Shown here: positions 8,620 through 16,342 of the stretch, one piece after another
Layout: each line of letters begins with the position of its first letter
Numbering within the stretch: position 1 is the first letter of the stretch
DNA from: Myxococcus stipitatus
GTDB taxonomy: Bacteria > Myxococcota > Myxococcia > Myxococcales > Myxococcaceae
Length of the DNA: 64,000 bases
Assembly (NCBI RefSeq): GCF_021412625.1
Contig: NZ_JAKCFI010000004.1
Location: forward strand, 558,001-622,000
Direction: 5' to 3'
Position numbers and translations under genes: made by a program
Notes under the pieces: model-generated
Seen by the model: only the letters and a program-made list of their open reading frames with translations
Databases searched by the model: none
What the model was told of the DNA's origin: nothing

Positions 8620-9306
8620 ATGGAAAGCATGTACAACCTGCGTGAGCGCGTCCCCGAGTCGCAACCGTTCTCCGAAATCAACGGCGTGCGCCAGTACGAC
8701 CTGAGCATGCGCAAGTCCGCGCTGATGGCCTACCAGAAGCCGGCCCGGCGCATCCTCGAGCTCATCAAGCAGGGGATGACGGACATCGTCGAGGTCGGCG
8801 TCAACACGGGCCTGCTGTCGCTGTACATCGGCGGGAAGCACCCGGGTATCGCCGTGTCCGGCATCGAGGAGAACCGCAACCTGCTGGAGGTGGCGGAGGA
8901 GAACCTCAACCTGTCCGTCTGGGCGAACACGCGCGCGAACGTGGAGTTCGAGCTGGGCAAGCTCAGCAAGCTGCCCTTCGCGGACCAGTCCGCGGACATC
9001 GTGTTCTCCTTCTCGTCGCTGCACATGTGGAAGCGCCCGGTGGAGACGCTCAAGGAGTGCCAGCGCATCTGCAAGCCGGACGGCATCGTCATCATCGAGG
9101 ACATGAACCGGCTGGCGGACGAGGGGCACATCACCTTCGTGCTCCAGTTCCTCAAGGAGGGGGCCAAGGACTTCATGACGGCGCTGGGCGCCTCGTACTC
9201 CCCCGAGGACGTGCGACAGCTCCTGAACGAGGCGGGGCTGCCGGACTGGCACGTCTACGAGGAGGACCTGGGCCTCATCGTGTCCTCCCGCTCCCTGAGC
9301 CTGTGA
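8620..9306 (+). CDS. Class I SAM methyltransferase, candidate partner cyclopropanase
   Basis: A 228-residue Methyltransf_11-type protein. Motif I is IVEVGVNTGLLSLYIG from residue 56, an acidic SGIEEN ends strand 2, and DIVFSFSSLHMWKRP carries the post-motif region. Its position directly after the HemW-like gene matches the order of C10P and C10Q in the CC-1065 cluster. There the methyltransferase homolog closes a cyclopropane from a SAM adduct made by the radical enzyme instead of moving a methyl group. A conventional methyltransferase role is the alternative. The gap to the next gene is seven bases. Confidence 0.85.
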   Translation: MESMYNLRERVPESQPFSEINGVRQYDLSMRKSALMAYQKPARRILELIKQGMTDIVEVGVNTGLLSLYIGGKHPGIAVSGIEENRNLLEVAEENLNLSVWANTRANVEFELGKLSKLPFADQSADIVFSFSSLHMWKRPVETLKECQRICKPDGIVIIEDMNRLADEGHITFVLQFLKEGAKDFMTALGASYSPEDVRQLLNEAGLPDWHVYEEDLGLIVSSRSLSL

Positions 9307-9313
9307 GCCGGCC

Positions 9314-10183
9314 ATGGAATCCGTCGGGACGGTGAAGGCGGCGGTCATCCAGCTGGAGTGCAAGCTGAGCCGCAGCGCCGGGAACATGAAGCGGGCGGAG
9401 CGCTACGTCCTCCAGGCCATCGACGAGGGGGCCCAGCTCGTCTGTCTGCCGGAGGCGTTCCTCACCTCCGGGAACATCCTCGAGGTGTCCGACGTCGCGG
9501 TGACGATTCCGGGCGAGTGCACCGCCCGCCTGGGGGAGCTGGCCCTGCGGGGCGGGGTACACATCGTTGCGGGCCTGCTGGAGAAGGACGGCGAGGCGCA
9601 CTACAGCACGTCGGTGCTCATCGGGCCGACGGGCGAGCTCATTGGCAAGTACCGCCGCGTCCACTGCTTCGAATTGGAGAAGCAGTACCTGGACACGGGG
9701 GACGCCTTCGACGTCTTCGACACACCCGTGGGCCGCATCGGGATGCTCCAGGGCTACGACCTGAACTTCCCGGAGGCCACGCGCGAACTGTACCGCCGGG
9801 GCGCGGACATCATCGTCTGCTCCGCGCTGATTCCGGAGCAGTACGCGTACGTCACCCGGCAGCTGTTGCCGGCGCGGGTCATCGAGACGCAGAGCTACCT
9901 GCTCTTCGTCTCCGGCATCGGCTCCAACACCTTCGCGGGCTTCAGCTACATGGGCGGCAGCGAGGTGTTGGCGGACCCGCTGTTCCTCGAACAGGAGAAG
10001 TTCGACTTCGTCGACGGGGACGAGCACCTGCTGGTGATGGAGCGGGACGAGGGCATGCGAGCCCTCGACCTGGACGTGCGCCGCCTGCGCAAGTACCGCA
10101 AGGAGCGCTCGTTGCTGGGGGACCTGGAGCCCCAGACGTACTGGCGGGAGCCTCGGGCCGGGCCCGTGGCCCGCCTGGGTTAG
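9314..10183 (+). CDS. Nitrilase-superfamily paralog lacking the catalytic Cys and Lys
   Basis: A 289-residue protein with a full-length nitrilase fold. The glutamate is present (E47 in CLPEAF), but R115 replaces the lysine in GKYRRVH and G147 replaces the cysteine in LQGYDLNFPE. It keeps the IETQSYLLFVSGIGSN core and resembles the paralog at 4665-5522 more than the one at 1958 (shared YRR and FPEA-type motifs). With no nucleophile, hydrolase activity is not expected. It is the fourth nitrilase-fold gene in the operon and the third degenerate one. A 26-base gap separates it from the B12-type radical SAM gene. Confidence 0.85.
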   Translation: MESVGTVKAAVIQLECKLSRSAGNMKRAERYVLQAIDEGAQLVCLPEAFLTSGNILEVSDVAVTIPGECTARLGELALRGGVHIVAGLLEKDGEAHYSTSVLIGPTGELIGKYRRVHCFELEKQYLDTGDAFDVFDTPVGRIGMLQGYDLNFPEATRELYRRGADIIVCSALIPEQYAYVTRQLLPARVIETQSYLLFVSGIGSNTFAGFSYMGGSEVLADPLFLEQEKFDFVDGDEHLLVMERDEGMRALDLDVRRLRKYRKERSLLGDLEPQTYWREPRAGPVARLG

Positions 10184-10209
10184 CGGAAGCAAACGGAGCG
10201 GAGGACCCC

Positions 10210-11769
10210 ATGCGCGTGTTGTTGATTTCCACGAACAAGATTCGCGTGCCCAGGCCCGCGCTCCCCATTGGCATGGCGTACATCAGCGCCGCGCTCAAGG
10301 CGGCCGGGCACGAGGTCCACGTGCTCGACCTGCTGTGGGAGGCCCGGGAGCTCAAGGCGGTCTGCGAGAAGCTCAAGCAGACGCACTACGACCTGGTGGG
10401 CGTCGCCGTCCGCAACCTCGACAACCTCACCTTCATCGACCCCATCTTCTTCGGGCCGATGACGCACAAAATCGTGCAGGCGGTGCGCAAGTACACCTCC
10501 GCCAAGGTGGTGATTGGCGGCAGCGGCTTCTCCGTGGAGCCCCGCTCCTTCTTCGAATACGCGCGGCCGGACTACGGCATCGCGGGGGAGGGGGAGGACG
10601 CCATCGTCCAGCTCGCGTCCTATCTGGAGTCGGGGCTGGGCGACCTGGGCCAGATAGCGGGCCTGTGCTACCTGCGGGACGGCAGGCTCGCGCTCAACCC
10701 GCCCTCCGGCACCGTGGACGTGACGCGGTTGGAGCCCGACCGGAGCGTCTACGACCCGCGCTACTTCGAGGAGACGGTCGCCGCCGCCAGCGACCTGACG
10801 CGAGACTACCAGCCCGCCATCGAGACGCTCCAGACCAAGCGTGGCTGCAAGATGTATTGCTCGTATTGCATCATCAAGAAGACCGAGGGGCGCGGCAACC
10901 GCTTCAAGGAGCCGCGGCAGGTGGTGGACGAAATCAAGCGGGCCATGCGCGACAACCCCCAGGTGCGGGAGTTCGAAATCGTCGACGCGACGTTCAACTA
11001 CCCGCTCGACTACGCCATGGAGGTCTGCACGGAGATGATTCGCGCGGAGCTCCGCGTGCCCTGGTACTGCCAGCTCACCCCCAACGCCATCACTCCCGAA
11101 TTCGTGGACCTGCTGGAGCGCGCCGGCTGCATCCGCGTGGACCTGGGCACGGACGCCTTCACCGACGAGGCGCTCGAACAGCTCATGAAGGGCTTCGACA
11201 TGGCCCGGGTGGTGGAGATCGACCAGCTCTTCACCAAGAGCAAGCTGGAGCACACCCACTGTGTCTTCCTGGGAGGGCCGGGGGAGTCGCCCAAGGCGCT
11301 GCGCGACTCCATCGACTTCACGGAGAAGTACCTGCGGCCCGCGCAAATCTACGCGAACCTGGGCATCCGCATCCTGAGCAAGACGAAGCTCCAGCGGCAG
11401 GCCATCAAGGCGGGCATCATCCCGGAAGGTCACAACATGTTCATCCCCACCTTCTACGTGGAGCCGGACACGCTGGCGGACCCGCGGACTCTCGACTACG
11501 TCCGTGACGCCTACCTGCGTCACAAGAACTGGTACCTGTGGTGGGGGCTCAAGGGGCAGCGCCTGGTGGACCGCTCCGTGGAGGTCATCAAGCGCGTGCG
11601 CGACATGCACGAAGAATACAACTACGTGATGAAGGGCCTGCCGCGCCTGGAGGTCTGGGGCGAGGCCGACGAGTCCACCTCCGAGGCGAAGCTGCCCGTC
11701 CTGAAGGCCAGCGGGGACTTCTCCCGCACGGTCGCCCAGGCGCGTGGCGCGGCGGGCAGCTGCTCGTGA
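10210..11769 (+). CDS. B12-binding-domain radical SAM enzyme (class B methylase-like)
   Basis: A 519-residue protein. The N-terminal 150 residues form a Rossmann-like B12-binding domain (LPIGMAYISAALKAAGHEV, then the GGSGFSVEP and GIAGEGEDA turns). The radical SAM domain follows with CxxxCxxC at C213, C217 and C220 (RGCKMYCSYC). No DxHxxG cobalamin-histidine motif is visible, as in most class B radical SAM methylases. Such enzymes methylate unactivated carbon or phosphorus, or catalyse other radical steps. It is 26 bases after the last nitrilase paralog, and its stop overlaps a GTG start of the AlkD-like gene. Confidence 0.88.
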   Translation: MRVLLISTNKIRVPRPALPIGMAYISAALKAAGHEVHVLDLLWEARELKAVCEKLKQTHYDLVGVAVRNLDNLTFIDPIFFGPMTHKIVQAVRKYTSAKVVIGGSGFSVEPRSFFEYARPDYGIAGEGEDAIVQLASYLESGLGDLGQIAGLCYLRDGRLALNPPSGTVDVTRLEPDRSVYDPRYFEETVAAASDLTRDYQPAIETLQTKRGCKMYCSYCIIKKTEGRGNRFKEPRQVVDEIKRAMRDNPQVREFEIVDATFNYPLDYAMEVCTEMIRAELRVPWYCQLTPNAITPEFVDLLERAGCIRVDLGTDAFTDEALEQLMKGFDMARVVEIDQLFTKSKLEHTHCVFLGGPGESPKALRDSIDFTEKYLRPAQIYANLGIRILSKTKLQRQAIKAGIIPEGHNMFIPTFYVEPDTLADPRTLDYVRDAYLRHKNWYLWWGLKGQRLVDRSVEVIKRVRDMHEEYNYVMKGLPRLEVWGEADESTSEAKLPVLKASGDFSRTVAQARGAAGSCS

Positions 11770-12575
11770 CGCGGGGACATGGCGCGCGGGAGGCGGCGGT
11801 GCTCCCGCCGCGGAGGCGGGGCCTCGACGTGGCTCCGGACGCCACGGTGGAGCGGCTGCTGGCTGTCCTGCGGACCGAGGCCGACCCCCGCGTGGCCGAG
11901 TCGATGCGTCGCTACTTCCCCGGCGACATCCACGCGCTGGGGGTGACCAACGCGGGCGTGCGCGTCCTGGCGGACGCCTTCGTGGCGGAGCACCGCATCG
12001 TCACGCCCGAGGCGCGGCTCGCGCTGGCGGAGGGCGTGCTGGCGCGGGCGTTCCATCACGAGGAGGTGCTGCTGGGGTTCGCGCTGTTGCGCAAGCTGGT
12101 GAAGCGCTCCTACGACGAGGCGCTGCTGGGGCGCTTCCGTTATTGGTTGGAGCACTACGTCCGGAACTGGGCACAGTGCGACGACCTCTGTCTGACGGTG
12201 GCCTATCCGTTCTTCCTCTCCCGGGTCGACGCGCTGAACAGGATTCAGGACTGGACTGAGTCCCCGTCCCCGTGGTGCCGCCGGGCGGCGAACGTGGCAC
12301 TGGTGAAGTTCGTGAGCCGGAAGATTGGCTCGACCACGTATCGGCTCCCGCTCGACCACATCCTCGGGAATGCGCGCCGCCTGCTGGGAGACCCGGAGCC
12401 CTACGTCCAGAAGAGCGTGGGTTGGCTGCTGAAGGTGGCGACGGACCACCACCGCGACGCGGTGGTGGGATTCCTCGAGACACACATCCGGACGATTCAT
12501 CGGGACACACTGCGCTACGCCATCGAGCGGCTGGACGAGAAGCAACGGAAGTCCTTGATGACGTTGGAGCACTGA
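11766..12575 (+). CDS. AlkD-family DNA glycosylase, likely self-resistance (YtkR2/C10R5 type)
   Basis: A 269-residue all-helical HEAT-repeat protein of the DNA alkylation repair family. Aligned by eye to Bacillus cereus AlkD, the catalytic set W109/D113/W187 corresponds to W135 and D139 in NWAQCDD and W220 in VQKSVGW. The stretch WCRRAANVALVKF also matches the AlkD repeat. AlkD releases bulky N3/N7-alkylpurines without base flipping. Its relatives YtkR2 and C10R5 protect the producers of yatakemycin and CC-1065. The GTG start is chosen because it overlaps the preceding stop (GTGA) as elsewhere in the operon; a second in-frame GTG exists at 11829. A role in excising adducts of the cluster product is inferred. 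Confidence 0.88.
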   Translation: MTRGHGAREAAVLPPRRRGLDVAPDATVERLLAVLRTEADPRVAESMRRYFPGDIHALGVTNAGVRVLADAFVAEHRIVTPEARLALAEGVLARAFHHEEVLLGFALLRKLVKRSYDEALLGRFRYWLEHYVRNWAQCDDLCLTVAYPFFLSRVDALNRIQDWTESPSPWCRRAANVALVKFVSRKIGSTTYRLPLDHILGNARRLLGDPEPYVQKSVGWLLKVATDHHRDAVVGFLETHIRTIHRDTLRYAIERLDEKQRKSLMTLEH

Positions 12576-12577
12576 CC

Positions 12578-13627
12578 ATGAATGCCTCGAGTGTCCTGGA
12601 GCGCTATCGCCACCAGCAGGGTCTGCACTGCGAGTCGGCCTGTCAGCGGAACATCCTGCGGGCCTTGGGGACGGAGGTTGAGGAAGCGGTGTTGTTCGGC
12701 CTGGATGGGGCGTTCGGCCTGTCCTACTTCGCCTCGCCCAACGGCGAGCCCGACATCGTGGTGGGCAAGCAGACCCTCTTTCCGCTCCAGGCCGCGCGGC
12801 TGATGGGCATCCAGGTGGACCAGCACAAGGACGCGGGCGCCGCGCCGCTCATCGCCCTGTTGGAGCAGCGCCAGGTGGTGGTGACGCGGCTGGACATCGG
12901 CCAGCTCGACTACTGGAAGCTGCGGGGCCGGGTGTCGTTCGGGGGCTACTTCGTGAACGTCGTCGGCTACGACGCGGGCAGGGGCAGCTTCCAGGTCTCC
13001 GACCCGGCGTTCGCGCAGCCGCAGTGGGTGGACGCCGAGCAGCTGGTGCGCGCGCGCTCCAGCCGCCTGTCGCCGCCCATCAACCCGGAGAACCGCTGCT
13101 ACGTGGTCAACGCGCCCCGGGGCGAGCCCAAGCTGGACAAGGTGGGGCCGGTGGCGGTGCGCAACATCTGCCGGGAGGTGTTGCACCCGGACCTGCGCAA
13201 CTTCGGGCTGCCGGGCATCAAGATGTTACAGGACGCCGCGCGCCGTTGGCCCGAGTCCAAGCAGGGCGAGGTGGTCGACGTCGACCTGCGCGGCGGGCAG
13301 GTGGAGTGCGACGCGTTGACGCGGCAGCTCGTCTACCTGGGGCGGCAGATCGAACTGTTCGGCACGGGCGGGGGGCTGTTCCGACCGATGCTCGCCCGCT
13401 TCCTGACGGCGGTGGGGGAGGCCACCGGCCAGGGTGTCTATGGCGACGCGGCCCGGACGCTGGCGGAGAGCGGCGAGGTGTGGAGCGCGCTGGGGCAGCA
13501 GTTGCTGTCGCTGGGCGCGGATGGGCGCAGGGCCACGGCGGAGGCGCTCATCGAGCCGCTGGTGGAGTCACTCCAGAAGATTGGCAAGCTGGAGAAGCGC
13601 GCCTTCGAGTCGCTGAGGGATTGCTGA
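12578..13627 (+). CDS. BtrH-like N-terminal / DUF4872 protein, putative amide-forming acyltransferase
   Basis: A 349-residue protein starting two bases after the glycosylase stop. The N-terminal HCESACQRNIL at residues 17-27 matches the HC motif of the butirosin biosynthesis protein H N-domain, a papain-like fold in which C18 would be the nucleophile. The central GGYFVNVVGYD strand supplies the expected histidine-less but typical BtrH core, and the C-terminal helical half looks like DUF4872. BtrH moves an acyl group from a carrier protein to an amine. Here it may couple building blocks or add a protecting acyl group. No carrier protein gene is visible, so the donor is uncertain. Confidence 0.75.
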   Translation: MNASSVLERYRHQQGLHCESACQRNILRALGTEVEEAVLFGLDGAFGLSYFASPNGEPDIVVGKQTLFPLQAARLMGIQVDQHKDAGAAPLIALLEQRQVVVTRLDIGQLDYWKLRGRVSFGGYFVNVVGYDAGRGSFQVSDPAFAQPQWVDAEQLVRARSSRLSPPINPENRCYVVNAPRGEPKLDKVGPVAVRNICREVLHPDLRNFGLPGIKMLQDAARRWPESKQGEVVDVDLRGGQVECDALTRQLVYLGRQIELFGTGGGLFRPMLARFLTAVGEATGQGVYGDAARTLAESGEVWSALGQQLLSLGADGRRATAEALIEPLVESLQKIGKLEKRAFESLRDC

Positions 13628-13652
13628 GCCCGGTTCCCGGAGGACAGTCGCG

Positions 13653-16214
13653 ATGTCGAGTGAAGTCATTCGTCTGGAAGGCGTGAACACCCACAACCTG
13701 AAGAACCTCTCGGTCTCCATCCCGAAGGGGAAGCTGGTGGTGGTGACGGGCGTATCGGGTTCGGGGAAGTCATCCCTGGTCATCGACACGCTCTTCCACT
13801 ATTCGAAGTCGCTCTACATCGGCGCGCTGTCCAGCCGTTCGTTCGACATGGGGGAGGGGGACTTCCAGGTCGAGCGCGTCAGCGGCACGCAGCCCCCGGT
13901 GGCCCTGAAGCAGTCCGTCAACCGGCTCAGCAATCCCCGCTCCACCATTGGCACGCTCTCCGGCATGGACGGGCTGATGCGCCTGTTCTTCGCGCGCGGC
14001 GGCACGCCCGTGTGTCCCGCGTGCCTGCGCCCGGTGAACAAGAAGCTGCAATGCGACGACTGCGGCTGCTTCGCCGAGCCGCTCACGCCCCGCCAGTTCA
14101 GCGCCAACCGCAAGGAGGGCAAGTGCCTGACGTGCAACGGCCTGGGCAAGCTGCCGTCGTTCAGCGCGGACCTGCTGGTGCCGGACCCGTCCAAGTCGTT
14201 GACCTGGATATGGGACAACGCGGAGCCGGGGACGTTCAGCATCCCCAGCCAGCGGAAGATCTTCGAGGCCATGTGCGAGGACGAGGGCATCCGCATGGAC
14301 GTGCCCTTCTCGAAGCTCACCCCCGCGCAGAAGAAGCTGGTGCTGCGTGGCACGGAGAAGGTCTACCGCATCCAGGTCAAGAAGGTCACCAACGACTGCT
14401 CGTACGACGGAATCCTCGGGTACATGGAGCGGCTCTACAAGTCGACCTCGTCGCCCGCGCGGCAGCAGGCGCTCCAGCGCTACATCGGCGAGGCGCACTG
14501 CGCGGCCTGCGAGGGCGGCCGACTGCGCAAGGAGTCCATGGCCGCCACCGTGGGGGACCTGCGCTTCGGCGACTTCCAGCACATGACCATCAGCGAGCTG
14601 GTCGCCCGGCTCCAGGGCGGGAAGTTCCCGGCGCAGGTGCGGGAGGTGGCGCAGGCCATCCAGAAGCAGTGCAAGAACATCGAGGACGTGGGGTTGGGGC
14701 ACCTGGCGTTGGACCGCGCGGTGAACACGCTCTCCGGGGGTGAGCTCCAGCGCCTGCTCCTGGCGCAGCACGTGGCGTCCGACCTCACCGGCGTCATGTA
14801 CGTGCTGGACGAGCCCACCATCGGCCTGCACGAGCACGACACGGTGAAGCTGCTGGGGACGCTGCGGCGGCTGCGCGACCTGGGCAACACGGTCATCGTC
14901 ATCGAGCACGACGAGACGCTGATTCGCGCCGCGGACTGGCTCATCGAGATTGGCCCGGGCGCTGGCGCGAGGGGCGGGGAGCTGGTCTTCGAGGGGACGT
15001 ACGAGGCGATGATGGCCCATCCCCGCTCCCAGACGGCCGCGTGCATGAAGAACCGCCAGTTCGCGCTGGCGCGCCGGCCGGAGCTGCGGGGCTGGCTGTC
15101 CATGACGGACTTCCAGCGCAACAACCTGAAGGTGGCCAAGGTCGCCTTCCCGCTCAACGCGTTGTCGTGCGTCACGGGGGTGTCCGGCTCCGGCAAGAGC
15201 TCGTTGATCGGCTCGCTGCGCGACGAGGCGCTGCGGGTGTTCACGGCGCGGGCGGCGAAGCGGGACGTGGGGGCGTCCCTGAAGGGGCTCGAGGAGCTGG
15301 ACGAGGTGGTGTACGTCGAGCAGAAGCCCATCGGGCGCTCCAGCCGCAGCACGCTGGTGACGTACCTGGGCATCAGCGACGCCATCCGCGACCTGTTCGC
15401 CTCGCTGCCGGAGTCCTCGAAGAAGGGCTTCGACAAGACGCACTTCAGCAGCAACGTGGCGGGAGGGCGCTGCGAGACGTGCAAGGGGCAGGGGTCGATC
15501 GAAATCGACATGTCCATCTTCGAGAGCGAGTACGTCGTCTGCGACGACTGCGGCGGCCGGAAGTTCCAGGAGCCCGTGCTCGAGGTGAGGCTGAACGGGA
15601 AGAACATCCACGAGGTGCTCAGCCTGTCGGTGGAGGAGGCCCTGGCGTTCTTCACGCCGAAGCAGGAGGCCTCCATCGTCCAGGCGCTGACGTACCTGCG
15701 GGACTTCGGGCTCGGCTACCTGGTGCTGGGGAGCTCGACGGTGACGCTGTCGGGTGGAGAGGCCCAGCGGCTCAACCTGGCGGCGGAGCTGCTGCGCCAG
15801 AAGAAGAGCCGGTGCCTGTTCGTCTTCGACGAGCCCACGCGTGGGCTGCACTTCGCGGACATCCGCCACCTGCTGAAGCTGTTCAACCAGCTGCTGGAGG
15901 CGGGGCATACCGTCATCATCATCGAGCACAACCTCGACGTGATTGGACAGGCCCACTACGTGGTGGACATGGGGCCGGAGGGCGGCGACAGGGGAGGACA
16001 GGTCGTCTTCGCGGGGCCCGTGCAGACGCTGACGGAGACCGCCGCGTCCCATACGGGGCGCTACCTCGAGGAGCATCTCCGGCGGTACTACCGGAAGGAG
16101 GCCAACGTGATGAAGGAGGAGGCCGCCTCCCTCCGGGCTCCCGCCGAGGACGCCCCCGCGCCGACGCCGAAGAAGGCGAAGGCCGCGCGCACGACGACGG
16201 GACGGGCGCGGTAG
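13653..16214 (+). CDS. UvrA2/DrrC-like excision-type ATPase, likely drug resistance
   Basis: An 853-residue UvrA homolog with two ABC modules: Walker A GVSGSGKSS at 33-41 and again near 508-516, LSGGELQR near 360 and LSGGEAQR near 699, with DEPT Walker B motifs after each. CxxC pairs (CPAC/CDDC, CAAC, CETC/CDDC) give the zinc modules. It is about 90 residues shorter than housekeeping UvrA. The region where UvrA binds UvrB is reduced to a short Cys-containing segment, as in class II UvrA2, DrrC and Ecm16 proteins of drug producers. The C-terminus is an Ala/Pro/Lys-rich basic tail. It probably recognises or clears DNA-bound product. It ends the operon before a hairpin at 16226-16242. Confidence 0.9.
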   Translation: MSSEVIRLEGVNTHNLKNLSVSIPKGKLVVVTGVSGSGKSSLVIDTLFHYSKSLYIGALSSRSFDMGEGDFQVERVSGTQPPVALKQSVNRLSNPRSTIGTLSGMDGLMRLFFARGGTPVCPACLRPVNKKLQCDDCGCFAEPLTPRQFSANRKEGKCLTCNGLGKLPSFSADLLVPDPSKSLTWIWDNAEPGTFSIPSQRKIFEAMCEDEGIRMDVPFSKLTPAQKKLVLRGTEKVYRIQVKKVTNDCSYDGILGYMERLYKSTSSPARQQALQRYIGEAHCAACEGGRLRKESMAATVGDLRFGDFQHMTISELVARLQGGKFPAQVREVAQAIQKQCKNIEDVGLGHLALDRAVNTLSGGELQRLLLAQHVASDLTGVMYVLDEPTIGLHEHDTVKLLGTLRRLRDLGNTVIVIEHDETLIRAADWLIEIGPGAGARGGELVFEGTYEAMMAHPRSQTAACMKNRQFALARRPELRGWLSMTDFQRNNLKVAKVAFPLNALSCVTGVSGSGKSSLIGSLRDEALRVFTARAAKRDVGASLKGLEELDEVVYVEQKPIGRSSRSTLVTYLGISDAIRDLFASLPESSKKGFDKTHFSSNVAGGRCETCKGQGSIEIDMSIFESEYVVCDDCGGRKFQEPVLEVRLNGKNIHEVLSLSVEEALAFFTPKQEASIVQALTYLRDFGLGYLVLGSSTVTLSGGEAQRLNLAAELLRQKKSRCLFVFDEPTRGLHFADIRHLLKLFNQLLEAGHTVIIIEHNLDVIGQAHYVVDMGPEGGDRGGQVVFAGPVQTLTETAASHTGRYLEEHLRRYYRKEANVMKEEAASLRAPAEDAPAPTPKKAKAARTTTGRAR

Positions 16215-16225
16215 GCGGCAGCCAC

Positions 16226-16242
16226 CGGCCCTCGCGGGGCCG
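16226..16242 (+). terminator. Candidate terminator hairpin after the biosynthetic operon
   Basis: A perfect 6-bp G/C stem (CGGCCC/GGGCCG) with a 5-base loop starts 12 bases after the UvrA-like stop codon and is followed by the weakly T-rich CATTCCCTGTTTC. It could end the long operon, although there is no strong T run. Confidence 0.45.
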
Positions 16243-16342
16243 CATTCCCTGTTTCATCTCGTCAGGTGGGTCCGGGCTCGGCGGCTCGCCAGGGGCCTTG
16301 TCGGCTCGGGCCACATGGGGGGCCGGAGCAGGTGATGAGACA

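Larger units (their letters stand above)
1..16214 (+). other. Biosynthetic gene cluster, putative DNA-alkylating natural product (left end off window)
   Basis: Fourteen genes run in one direction with gaps of 42 bases or less. Several junctions are 4-base ATGA/GTGA start-stop overlaps (992, 4665, 5519, 7285, 11766). They combine acyl activation (AMP-ligase), amine supply (MfnA-like decarboxylase), amide chemistry (nitrilase fold, BtrH-like), methyl or methylene transfer (two radical SAM enzymes, two methyltransferases), export (ABC-2 pair) and two kinds of DNA-adduct defence (AlkD-like glycosylase, UvrA2-like ATPase). The HemW-like enzyme next to a small methyltransferase, together with an AlkD-like resistance gene, is the combination known from CC-1065 and yatakemycin clusters. 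The product class is inference. No NRPS or PKS gene is present in the visible part, and more biosynthetic genes may lie left of the window. Confidence 0.8.

Noticed and set aside
1-16214. NRPS or PKS assembly line
   Set aside because: No carrier, condensation or ketosynthase motifs are present in the cluster as far as the window goes.
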